6,140 nt of DNA from assembly GCA_900546685.1 (NCBI GenBank), contig UREB01000107.1, positions 1 to 6,140 of the forward strand, given 5' to 3'. How positions within the stretch are numbered: position 1 is the stretch's first letter; each line of letters opens with the position of its first letter. Of this stretch, positions 1 to 6,127 are shown in pieces. The notes beneath the pieces were generated by a model. That model was not told where the DNA came from. It did no database searches and saw nothing but the letters and a program-made list of their open reading frames with translations. Both the position numbers and the translations under genes were made by a program. The DNA comes from an uncultured Eubacteriales bacterium. Its GTDB lineage: Bacteria > Bacillota > Clostridia > Christensenellales > QAND01.

Positions 1-12
1 CTCTTCCGATCT
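1..12. other. Illumina adapter remnant (left end)
   Basis: The first 12 bases, ctcttccgatct, match the 3' end of the common Illumina TruSeq-type adapter (missing only its leading G). The reverse complement of the same sequence is at the other end of the window. This is library sequence, not genome. Read on the minus strand it adds false codons to the truncated thiN gene, so translation there should stop at base 13. Confidence 0.97.
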
Positions 13-68
13 ATCTTTGCCGTAGCAAGATCCGGCCAATCTCCGCCGGTATAGATCAGCCCGTTCAT
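13..68 (-). CDS. thiN: Thiamine pyrophosphokinase, N-terminal fragment (3' truncated)
   Basis: An ATG at 68-66 overlaps the rpe stop codon in an ATGA arrangement and opens a frame that runs into the contig end. Eighteen complete codons survive, reading MNGLIYTGGDWPDLATAK. A hydrophobic strand followed by a GG-D/P motif right at the N-terminus is the usual beginning of thiamine pyrophosphokinase, which transfers pyrophosphate from ATP to thiamine to give thiamine pyrophosphate in the cytoplasm. Known gene order supports this: thiN follows rpe in B. subtilis and many other Firmicutes. A GAGG at 74-77 lies five bases upstream of the ATG. Apparent residues after base 13 are adapter-derived. The identification rests mainly on context plus a short motif, because the conserved D-S-D-S-type nucleotide site would lie beyond the window. 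Another TPK-fold protein is the main alternative. Confidence 0.65.
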
Positions 69-712
69 CCCCGCCTCAACGCGTTGATGGCCAACGCCCT
101 GCTCTTTGCATTGAATACTGCACTACCCGCAATGATGACATCCGCTCCATCTCGTATAACACTTTTTACATTATCCAAGTTGATGCCGCCGTCTACCCCG
201 ATATGCAGAGAAGGATTAACCTGCATTTGCCGGATCGCGCGTACCTTTTTGGCAACATCCGGCATAAATCTTTGCCCTCCAAAGCCAGGCTCTACCGTCA
301 TGACCAGCACCATTTCTACTTGTGTAAGCATATTCATCAAAATCAATTCCGGGGTTCCGGGCGAAATTGCAACGCCCGCTTTCAGCCCAAGACGATGGAT
401 CAAATCTACGCTCTTCTGTACATCCTGCTCTGCCTCCATATGCACGGTAATGATATCCGCGCCAGCCTTGGCAAAGGCCGGAATAAACCGAATGGCATCT
501 TCCACCATCAGATGTACATCCAGTGGCAAATCAGTATGCGGGCGAAAAGCTGCTACCACATCAGGACCAAATGAGATATTCGGCACAAAATGCCCATCCA
601 TGATATCTACGTGGATCCAATCCGCACCAGCCTGCTCTAGAGAGGCTACTTCCATGCCCAGGCAGGAAAAATCTGCGGATAGGATGGACGGACTCACCAA
701 AATTCTATTCAT
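65..712 (-). CDS. rpe: Ribulose-phosphate 3-epimerase
   Basis: Rpe interconverts D-ribulose 5-phosphate and D-xylulose 5-phosphate in the pentose phosphate pathway, as a cytoplasmic metal-dependent TIM-barrel enzyme. The 215-residue length is normal for the family. Visible signatures are SPSILSADF (7-15), HVDIMDGHFVPN (34-45) with metal ligand H34 and catalytic/metal D36, DVHLMV (65-70) with H67, the phosphate-loop region EPGFGGQ (141-147), VDGGI (173-177) with the second catalytic Asp D174, and the phosphate-binding GSAVF (196-200). All expected active-site residues are present. The ATG overlaps the end of rsgA by eight bases and has a strong GGAGG seven bases upstream, so the start is secure. 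The stop overlaps the next gene's start by four bases. Rpe is at the metabolic end of the operon. Nothing in the sequence suggests separate regulation. Confidence 0.97.
   Translation of the reverse strand: MNRILVSPSILSADFSCLGMEVASLEQAGADWIHVDIMDGHFVPNISFGPDVVAAFRPHTDLPLDVHLMVEDAIRFIPAFAKAGADIITVHMEAEQDVQKSVDLIHRLGLKAGVAISPGTPELILMNMLTQVEMVLVMTVEPGFGGQRFMPDVAKKVRAIRQMQVNPSLHIGVDGGINLDNVKSVIRDGADVIIAGSAVFNAKSRALAINALRRG
69..77 (-). promoter_or_regulatory. Ribosome binding site of thiN
   Basis: GAGG at 74-77 lies five bases before the ATG at 68, within the last codons of rpe. It is weaker than the other sites in the window, but together with the ATGA overlap it supports this start through coupling to rpe. 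Confidence 0.6.
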
Positions 713-1586
713 ATCGTTTCCTCCATTTTTCTTGTACTTGCTGCAATATTTGTAGATACCGATGGTATCTGTCCGTGTCTATGCTGCCTTGTTCTACCGC
801 TTGTTTGACCGCACAACCGGGCTCATTTTGATGCACGCACATATCAAATTTACATCGATTGGCATAATCATCATATTCCGGGTATAGGTCTCTAAGCATT
901 TCAGGGGCCATGAGCGGCAGATCCATCAAGCTAAAACCTGGGGTATCCACGATCATACTGCCATGAGGACCGCAGAGCAGTTCTGCATGGCGCGTTGTAT
1001 GCCTGCCACGGCTTGTTTTTTTGCTAAGCTCCCCTGTCTCGTAGGATGTGCCAGGCAAAAGCGCGTTTGTAATGCTGGTCTTTCCCACTCCGCTTTGCCC
1101 CGATAAGCAAATGATCTTTCTCGAAAATGCGTTTGTCAGCGCTTCTATTCCCTCTCCAGTATGGGTGGAAACCAAGAGCGGACTATACCGGCAATAGCTT
1201 TTGAGAAAACGCTGCTTTTGCTCCTCGGAAGCCAAGTCACATTTATTGAGAACAGCGCGCACTGGAATGCTTTCCCTGCGGCAATTTGCCAACAGCTTAT
1301 CCAAAAGCAAGAAATCACCGGCCGGTTTCTGCATGCAAATCACTGCCCAAACCTCGTCCACATTGGCTACAGCGGGCCGCAGCATTTGATTCTTTCTTTG
1401 CAAAATCTCCTCAAAGAAGCCTTCCGTCCCAGGCGGCGGCACATCAAAACGCACACGATCGCCCGGTAGAGGGCGCTCCTCTTTATGGCGGAATTTTCCT
1501 CTGGGCCTAAGTACGCACTGCTTATTTCCTTCGTATTGAACGGTATAATAACCGCCGATACCTTTTAAGATCGTTCCTATTTTCAT
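705..1586 (-). CDS. rsgA: Ribosome small-subunit-dependent GTPase A
   Basis: RsgA (YjeQ; CpgA/YloQ in Bacillus) is a cytoplasmic GTPase that binds the 30S subunit and checks its late maturation. The 293-residue protein has the family's three parts. An N-terminal OB fold covers about 1-68, including the PLPGDRVRF stretch near 39-47. The GTPase is circularly permuted: G4 (NKCD, 114-117) comes before the P-loop GQSGVGKTS (163-171), then the switch region SRGRHTT (192-198), then G3 DTPG (214-217). A C-terminal zinc-binding domain has the spacing C245-x4-C250-x-H252-x5-C258. All nucleotide and zinc residues are intact. The ATG directly abuts the prkC stop codon, and AGGAG lies five bases upstream inside prkC. 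Adjacency to a PASTA kinase and its phosphatase is conserved in Firmicutes; in B. subtilis the RsgA homologue is a reported PrkC substrate. Whether it is here cannot be read from the sequence. Confidence 0.97.
   Translation of the reverse strand: MKIGTILKGIGGYYTVQYEGNKQCVLRPRGKFRHKEERPLPGDRVRFDVPPPGTEGFFEEILQRKNQMLRPAVANVDEVWAVICMQKPAGDFLLLDKLLANCRRESIPVRAVLNKCDLASEEQKQRFLKSYCRYSPLLVSTHTGEGIEALTNAFSRKIICLSGQSGVGKTSITNALLPGTSYETGELSKKTSRGRHTTRHAELLCGPHGSMIVDTPGFSLMDLPLMAPEMLRDLYPEYDDYANRCKFDMCVHQNEPGCAVKQAVEQGSIDTDRYHRYLQILQQVQEKWRKRYE
720..724 (-). promoter_or_regulatory. Ribosome binding site of rpe
   Basis: A full GGAGG lies seven bases before the rpe ATG and inside the 3' end of rsgA. It is among the best Shine-Dalgarno matches in the window and fixes the rpe start despite the eight-base overlap with rsgA. 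Confidence 0.88.
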
Positions 1587-3047
1587 CTATACTCCTGGCT
1601 GCGGTGTAGAAGGCGCAGTCGAAGTTGCAATGACCAAATTGACTTCCGACTCCTTAGCCACCAGCTCATCAGCCGCCGGTACCTGGCGTATGACAGTACC
1701 GTCCGCTTCGGTCGCGGAAAACTGATAATTGATTATACCCGGCGTAAGTCCGGCTTCGCTGAGCCTTCTAGTCGCTTCATCCAATGTCATTCCTTGCACA
1801 GAAGGAACGCTTATTTTTTCCGGCCCATCGCTTACATAGATCGTGACCAGCGTTTTGGGGTTGACCATCGTTTGCGGTGAAATGGACTGCCCATACACCA
1901 CATCCTCCGGCACATCATCATTGATTTGGTAGCTAAAGGAAATGGATAATCCAAGATCACTGAGCGCGGATTGTGCTTCGGCGCTTGTTTTGCCCCGCAG
2001 ATCAGGCATTGCAATCATATCATCATTGGAGGACTGCCAAATGGCCCGTCCAATCATAAACAGTGTAACCAAAACCACGATGCAGCCCAAGAGCACCCAT
2101 AAGATCCTGTGGATATTTTTTTTGGTTTTTCGATTGCTTTCTATGCTTCTATCGTTCCGCCGTCTAGCTGGCGGCGCCTGGTAGGGCATCTCTTGGGTGT
2201 CGCGAGGGAGGTCTGCAAAAGTGCCGTCAGGATCGTTCATAGCGCGTACCAAATCCCTGGCAAAGTCACCCGGCGTCTGATAGCGCACATTCGGATCTTT
2301 GGCACATGCTTTCATGACGCAGGCGGACAGGCTATGGGATATTTCTGGGTTTTTGCTTTGCGGAGAAGGGACAGATTCCTGTATATGCTTGATTGCCACA
2401 GAAACCGTCGTATCCCCTTCAAACGGGAGGCGCCCTGTCAGCATTTCATACATTGTTATTCCCAGGGAATATACATCGGTTTTCTCATCCGTTTCCCCGC
2501 CGCTGGCCTGCTCCGGTGCAATATAATGCACAGACCCCAAAACATTGTCGCTTCCCATTGTCATGGTGGAGGATCCCACAAATTTGGCAATGCCAAAATC
2601 CGTGATCTTTACTTCTCCTTCCGGCGTAACGAGAATGTTATGCGGCTTCAAGTCTCTATGAATTACGCCGTTATCATGGGCGGTTTGGATCGCTTCGCAG
2701 AGATTGAGCATGATCTGAATGCACTGGCGCACGGGCAGCTTACCCCTCATCCGTAGGATATCCTTCAGCGTAGGCCCATCGATATACTCCATCACGATAT
2801 AGGGGATGCCGTAATCATTGCCTACGGCATAAACCTCAACAATGTTATTATGGCGCACACGCTGCATAGCCTTTGCTTCACGATCAAACCGTGAAACAAA
2901 TTCGGTATCTTTGGTATATTCTTCACGCAGCACTTTGATTGCCACCGTTTGCTTTGTTTGCAGATCGCGAGCCCGATAGATAAACGCCATCCCGCCCGAC
3001 CCGATTTTCTCTTCCAAAAGATATCGGTTTGAAAGAAGCTGACTCAT
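1587..3047 (-). CDS. prkC: PASTA-domain Ser/Thr protein kinase (PrkC/Stk1 family)
   Basis: This membrane kinase phosphorylates cytoplasmic proteins in response to cell-wall fragments or lipid II-like ligands bound outside the cell; in relatives it affects wall homeostasis, spore germination and translation. In the 486-residue protein the Hanks-type kinase domain spans about 9-270: glycine loop GSGGMAFIY (16-24), VAIK lysine K38, helix-C E57, HRDLKPHN (130-137) with catalytic D132, DFG (150-152), activation-loop T161/T163, and APE-like APEQ (177-180). A basic juxtamembrane linker follows (about 295-314), then one transmembrane helix (about 315-336). Two extracellular PASTA repeats follow (about 345-408 and 411-474), then a Pro/Thr/Ser tail. 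B. subtilis PrkC is longer and has more repeats. I chose the ATG at 3047, which overlaps the stp stop as ATGA and has AGGGGG seven bases upstream. An in-frame ATG ten codons earlier would add residues unlike the family. Stp, directly upstream, is its cognate phosphatase. Confidence 0.96.
   Translation of the reverse strand: MSQLLSNRYLLEEKIGSGGMAFIYRARDLQTKQTVAIKVLREEYTKDTEFVSRFDREAKAMQRVRHNNIVEVYAVGNDYGIPYIVMEYIDGPTLKDILRMRGKLPVRQCIQIMLNLCEAIQTAHDNGVIHRDLKPHNILVTPEGEVKITDFGIAKFVGSSTMTMGSDNVLGSVHYIAPEQASGGETDEKTDVYSLGITMYEMLTGRLPFEGDTTVSVAIKHIQESVPSPQSKNPEISHSLSACVMKACAKDPNVRYQTPGDFARDLVRAMNDPDGTFADLPRDTQEMPYQAPPARRRNDRSIESNRKTKKNIHRILWVLLGCIVVLVTLFMIGRAIWQSSNDDMIAMPDLRGKTSAEAQSALSDLGLSISFSYQINDDVPEDVVYGQSISPQTMVNPKTLVTIYVSDGPEKISVPSVQGMTLDEATRRLSEAGLTPGIINYQFSATEADGTVIRQVPAADELVAKESEVNLVIATSTAPSTPQPGV
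1592..1596 (-). promoter_or_regulatory. Ribosome binding site of rsgA
   Basis: AGGAG lies five bases before the rsgA ATG, within the final codons of prkC. The spacer contains the prkC stop codon TAG, which touches the rsgA ATG with no gap. Confidence 0.85.
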
Positions 3048-3802
3048 TTTGAATCCCCCTCTCTCCTGGCCAAGCATATCGTAATGTTGTCCTTGCCACC
3101 ATGCTCCAGAGCCAAACCCAGTAGAGCGCTGCCCTGATCTTCCAACGAGTTTTTATGATTGAAAATATCCGCAATCTCCTCGTCGCTGACCATATTGGTA
3201 AGTCCATCGCTGCATAACAGCAGCGTATCGCCAAGCTTCCAGTCGGCTTCGAAAAAATCAACTTCCAAAAATTGCTCGATGCCCACAGCCCGCGTGATAA
3301 CATGTCTATATGGATGGGTCAGCGCCGCTTTTTCCGTCAGCTGACCGCTTTGGATGAGCGTCTGCACAAAGGTATGATCTGTCGTAATCTGCACAAGCCC
3401 ATCTTCATTGAATAGATAGGCCCGGCTGTCACCTACATGGGCAATACAAACCATATGCTTTTTACAAACTGCTGCTGTTAGGGTGGTTCCCATTCCATAC
3501 ATCTTTTCACTTTCTGTAGACAGCATATGGATCTTATCATTGGCCTCAAAAAACAGCCTTTGCATCGTTTCAAAGGGATGATCCAGCATCTGATTTTTGC
3601 CTTCCATGGTCTGCATAGAAGTAACCATGGTACGCACTGCTAGCTGGCTGGCGATCTCCCCTGCATTATGGCCTCCCAGGCCGTCCGCTACACAAAGAAA
3701 AAACTGCGGGTCTTTCGGACGGCTTTGCGACGGCGCATAATAGGAATCTTCGTTTCCTTTACGGACCAGGCCCACATGGCTCTGTGCGAAATATTCAATC
3801 AT
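3044..3802 (-). CDS. stp: PP2C-family Ser/Thr protein phosphatase (Stp/PrpC)
   Basis: This is a soluble Mn/Mg-dependent phosphatase that removes phosphate from the partner PASTA kinase and its substrates. The 252-residue length is typical of bacterial Stp. The metal-centre residues are present: GNEDS (16-20) with D19, VADGLGGH (38-45) with D40 and G41, GDSRAY (124-129), SDGLTNMV (198-205) with D199, and GGKDNIT (235-241) with D238. HPYRHVITRAVG (163-174) fits the conserved flap-region motif. The start at 3802 gives MIEYFAQSHVGLVRKGNED, the usual family N-terminus, and has AGGAG seven bases upstream. A longer frame beginning at 3862 would add 20 residues that only reflect the overlapping rlmN sequence. 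The gene overlaps rlmN by eight bases and prkC by four, which couples phosphatase and kinase translation. prpC is the Bacillus name for the same gene. Confidence 0.96.
   Translation of the reverse strand: MIEYFAQSHVGLVRKGNEDSYYAPSQSRPKDPQFFLCVADGLGGHNAGEIASQLAVRTMVTSMQTMEGKNQMLDHPFETMQRLFFEANDKIHMLSTESEKMYGMGTTLTAAVCKKHMVCIAHVGDSRAYLFNEDGLVQITTDHTFVQTLIQSGQLTEKAALTHPYRHVITRAVGIEQFLEVDFFEADWKLGDTLLLCSDGLTNMVSDEEIADIFNHKNSLEDQGSALLGLALEHGGKDNITICLARREGDSK
3055..3060 (-). promoter_or_regulatory. Ribosome binding site of prkC
   Basis: AGGGGG, within a longer purine run starting at 3065, lies seven bases before the ATG at 3047. It favours this ATG over the in-frame ATG at 3077 and lies in the last codons of stp. 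Confidence 0.8.
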
Positions 3803-4823
3803 ATGCCTGCTCCTCTCGTTGTCTTTGCAGCCGAAGCTGGCCGCATGCCCCTGCCACATCATCCCCTTGGCGCCTTCTCACAGTGGCAGAAACACCAAGA
3901 TCCGTCAGCACTTTCAAAAATGCTTGCACCTTTGCTCTGGAAGGCGGCTGAAAAGCACCAACGCCCTGGTTTAGCGGGATCAAATTGATATGCTTTCGGA
4001 TGCCCTTTGTCAAATACGCCAATTCTTTTGCATGTGATAGGCCGTCGTTCACGCCGTTGATGAGCGTATATTCAAATGCCACCCGTCTCGAGGTCTTTTC
4101 TTCGTACCGCTTCATCGCCGCGATGGTCTCCTCAATGGAATACCGCTTGGAGATCGGCATGATACTACGCCGTATTTCATCGTTTGGCGCATGCAGACTT
4201 AAACATAGGGTAATGGGTAGCTGCTCCTCTGCCAACCTATCAATTTGGGGCACCAGCCCACAGGTAGAAAGCGAGACATGGCGAAGAGATAGACCCATCC
4301 CCCTATCATCCGATACGATTCGCAAAAAAGCAACGACGTTTTCATAGTTATCCAAAGGCTCTCCGCAGCCCATCAATACGACGTGGGTAAAGCTGTCCTC
4401 TCCCTCTTGTCGGCGAACGGCATAAAGCTGTCCACACAGCTCTCCAATGGTAAGGTTGCGCGCAAGTCCCAGCTGTGTACTAGCACAAAACGCACATCCC
4501 ATCCGACAACCGGCCTGTGTGGAAATACAAAGCGTTCCACCGTGATGATTTTTCATCAACACGCCTTCCACTGCGTTCCCATCTTCACATCGAAACAAAA
4601 ACTTTTTGGTACCGTCTGCGGATCTATGCGTCTGCTCAATTCGCATACCGCCAAGGCCCAGCGACGCCAGCTTTTGCCGCAAAGCTTTGGGAATGTTATG
4701 CATCTGCTCGACAGGCGCGCCCTTAGCACACCATGCAAAAATCTGTTTTGCCCGGAATGCAGGCTCGTTCCATGACAGCAACAGTGCTTGAATCTGTTCG
4801 TATGTATAATCGTATAACTTCAA
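3795..4823 (-). CDS. rlmN: Dual-specificity RNA methyltransferase RlmN (radical SAM), TTG start
   Basis: RlmN makes 2-methyladenosine at A2503 of 23S rRNA (E. coli numbering) and at A37 of some tRNAs, using a 4Fe-4S cluster and two SAM molecules. The radical-SAM motif is C106-x3-C110-x2-C113. C99 in TLCIS, seven residues before the first cluster cysteine, matches the conserved resolving cysteine. C327 in ACGQL matches the cysteine that carries the methyl group. The GEP motif (MGCGEPLDNY, 151-160), the STCG stretch and the SLHAPND segment are also family hallmarks. I place the start at TTG 4823-4821, giving 342 residues that begin MKLYDYTYEQIQ. This start overlaps the rsmB stop as TTGA and has GGAG eight bases upstream. 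Extending to an ATG at 4880 would add 19 residues that only shadow the 3' end of rsmB. The C-terminus has a short charged, Gln-rich extension after GQL. Confidence 0.95.
   Translation of the reverse strand: MKLYDYTYEQIQALLLSWNEPAFRAKQIFAWCAKGAPVEQMHNIPKALRQKLASLGLGGMRIEQTHRSADGTKKFLFRCEDGNAVEGVLMKNHHGGTLCISTQAGCRMGCAFCASTQLGLARNLTIGELCGQLYAVRRQEGEDSFTHVVLMGCGEPLDNYENVVAFLRIVSDDRGMGLSLRHVSLSTCGLVPQIDRLAEEQLPITLCLSLHAPNDEIRRSIMPISKRYSIEETIAAMKRYEEKTSRRVAFEYTLINGVNDGLSHAKELAYLTKGIRKHINLIPLNQGVGAFQPPSRAKVQAFLKVLTDLGVSATVRRRQGDDVAGACGQLRLQRQREEQAYD
3810..3814 (-). promoter_or_regulatory. Ribosome binding site of stp
   Basis: AGGAG, preceded by further purines to 3817, lies seven bases before the ATG at 3802 inside the rlmN 3' end. 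It decides the stp start in favour of the 252-residue protein over a 272-residue extended form. Its purine-rich bases encode the Arg-Glu-Glu part of the unusual RlmN C-terminal tail. Confidence 0.88.
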
Positions 4824-6127
4824 CTTATTTTCTCCATGGCACAAATGAAAAAGCCGTCTGTCTGGTGAATCTGCGGCCAAAGGCGAAGCATCCCCGATTT
4901 TTCATCTGAATGCCCGGGCATATTTTTCGGCAATGTAAGCGGCGTCAAATGAAATGCGGCATTGTTTGCCAAAAACCACCCAACAACGTCCTCGTTTTCC
5001 GTCTGTGTAAATGTGCAGGTACAGTATATCAATTTACCGCCAGGCTTCACGGACCGGCTAGCATTTTGCAAGATTTGCCTTTGCAGCTTTGCCAATGCGG
5101 CCGCATCCTCCTGCTTTTTATTCCATTTTACATCCGGCCTATGGCAGGCAGTGCCCAAGCCTGTACAAGGAGCATCCACCAAGACACAATCGGCTATCCC
5201 TTCAAATTCTTCAAACGGTTGCGTTGCATCATGCTGTGCCGCAATCACATTGGGCAGCCCCAGCCGCTCTGCCTGCGCCGAAATCAGCGCCACACGATGT
5301 GGATGTAGATCAAAAGCATACACCTTGGCTTCAGGGCATTGCTCTGCTATATTGCAGGATTTCCCGCCAGGCGCAGCGCAAACATCCAATATGATGCCTC
5401 CATTCAAAGCCGCCTGGTTTGCCGCAACCATGCTTGCTAAGCCCTGTAAGCTGATTTTCCCCTGCCGATAAGCCTCCATAGCCGGTATATTTTCGGCCCC
5501 TTCCAACGCATACGCTCTTGGGTCTGCCCACATGTTTTTAGCTGTAATTCCGCCAGCCTTAAAGATAGCCTCTATCTCTTCTCTCGTCGTTTTGGATGGA
5601 TTGATGCGCACTGTTGTGGGCTGCGGCGCACGATACTTCAAAAATGCACATGCCTGCTCTGCCCCCAATAGGGAAAAAGCCTGCTCTACGGCAAATTTTG
5701 GCCAACTATACCGGACCGAATAAAAACCCATGGGATCGTTTTGCTCTTCCGGCCAGGGGATCTGGTCTTTTTGGCGGGCCAAATTTCGCAGAACAGCGTT
5801 GACAAACTTTCCTTGCGCGCCCTTGCCGAACGCTTTACAAAGTTCTACGCTCGCATGCACAGCCTGCGCTTCTGTATTATTGCCAAATAAAATCCTGGCT
5901 GCGCCCAACCGCAAAATGTTTTTGACGGTGCGCCCAGCCTTATTCAGCTTGGTCAATTGCATCAGAGCAAAATCGACGGCCTGACGATTTTCCACCGTTA
6001 GCTTAGAAAAAGCAACCGCAGTACTACGATCAGCCCCCGTTAGGTTTTTTCTATGCAATACTTCTGAAAGTGCCTGCCCCATATACGCTTGCTCGGTATC
6101 CATATACTCCAATATTTCTACCGCAGC
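4820..6127 (-). CDS. rsmB: 16S rRNA m5C967 methyltransferase RsmB, 5' truncated
   Basis: RsmB methylates C967 (E. coli numbering) of 16S rRNA at carbon 5, using SAM. Residues are numbered here from the in-frame TTG at 6112-6110. The N-terminal third (to about 115) is the NusB-like RNA-binding domain, with the family stretch GKFVNAVLRNL (101-111). The catalytic domain shows the SAM-binding motif LDVCAAPGGKS (242-252), FDLH (267-270), motif IV VDAPCTGLG (312-320) with C316, and motif VI YCTCTF (363-368) with the catalytic cysteine C366. The frame stays open through five more codons (AAVEI) to the adapter at 6127. These continue a helix expected at the RsmB N-terminus, so the true start lies beyond the contig; the TTG at 6112 and ATG at 6103 are internal. 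Probably only a few to about ten residues are missing. In related genomes fmt and def lie upstream. The stop overlaps the rlmN start. Confidence 0.95.
   Translation of the reverse strand, partial: AAVEILEYMDTEQAYMGQALSEVLHRKNLTGADRSTAVAFSKLTVENRQAVDFALMQLTKLNKAGRTVKNILRLGAARILFGNNTEAQAVHASVELCKAFGKGAQGKFVNAVLRNLARQKDQIPWPEEQNDPMGFYSVRYSWPKFAVEQAFSLLGAEQACAFLKYRAPQPTTVRINPSKTTREEIEAIFKAGGITAKNMWADPRAYALEGAENIPAMEAYRQGKISLQGLASMVAANQAALNGGIILDVCAAPGGKSCNIAEQCPEAKVYAFDLHPHRVALISAQAERLGLPNVIAAQHDATQPFEEFEGIADCVLVDAPCTGLGTACHRPDVKWNKKQEDAAALAKLQRQILQNASRSVKPGGKLIYCTCTFTQTENEDVVGWFLANNAAFHLTPLTLPKNMPGHSDEKSGMLRLWPQIHQTDGFFICAMEKIS
4832..4835 (-). promoter_or_regulatory. Ribosome binding site of rlmN (supports TTG start)
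   Basis: GGAG lies eight bases before the TTG at 4823, within the last codons of rsmB. Its spacing, together with the TTGA overlap with the rsmB stop, supports the non-ATG start. Confidence 0.82.

Noticed and set aside
84..755. A 223-codon open frame on the plus strand opposite rpe
   Set aside because: It lies almost wholly antisense to rpe, which has all active-site residues and a strong ribosome binding site. The plus-strand product is Ser/Thr/Cys-rich with no recognisable motif. A long antisense frame can arise from codon choice alone.
2109..2756. A 215-codon open frame on the plus strand opposite the prkC kinase domain
   Set aside because: It is antisense to a clear Hanks-type kinase, has no recognisable domain and shows the Cys/His/Arg-rich composition typical of shadow frames.
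2923..3303. A 126-codon minus-strand frame spanning the stp/prkC junction
   Set aside because: It is a different frame of the same strand as two intact, well-identified genes and carries no family motif.
3803..3862. Longer N-terminus for stp beginning at the ATG at 3862
   Set aside because: The 20 extra residues lie inside rlmN in another frame and do not resemble Stp N-termini. The ATG at 3802 has a well-spaced AGGAG.
4383..4775. A 130-codon plus-strand frame opposite rlmN
   Set aside because: It overlaps the radical-SAM core of rlmN in antisense and has no protein signature.
4910..5471. Overlapping plus-strand frames of 132 and 169 codons opposite rsmB
   Set aside because: They are mutually overlapping shadow frames across the SAM-binding domain of rsmB. 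They are Cys/Ser-rich without motifs.
13..6127. A novel defence, mobile or biosynthetic system
   Set aside because: Every base is accounted for by seven recognisable core genes in their standard Firmicute order. No unexplained gene, repeat array or RNA element remains.
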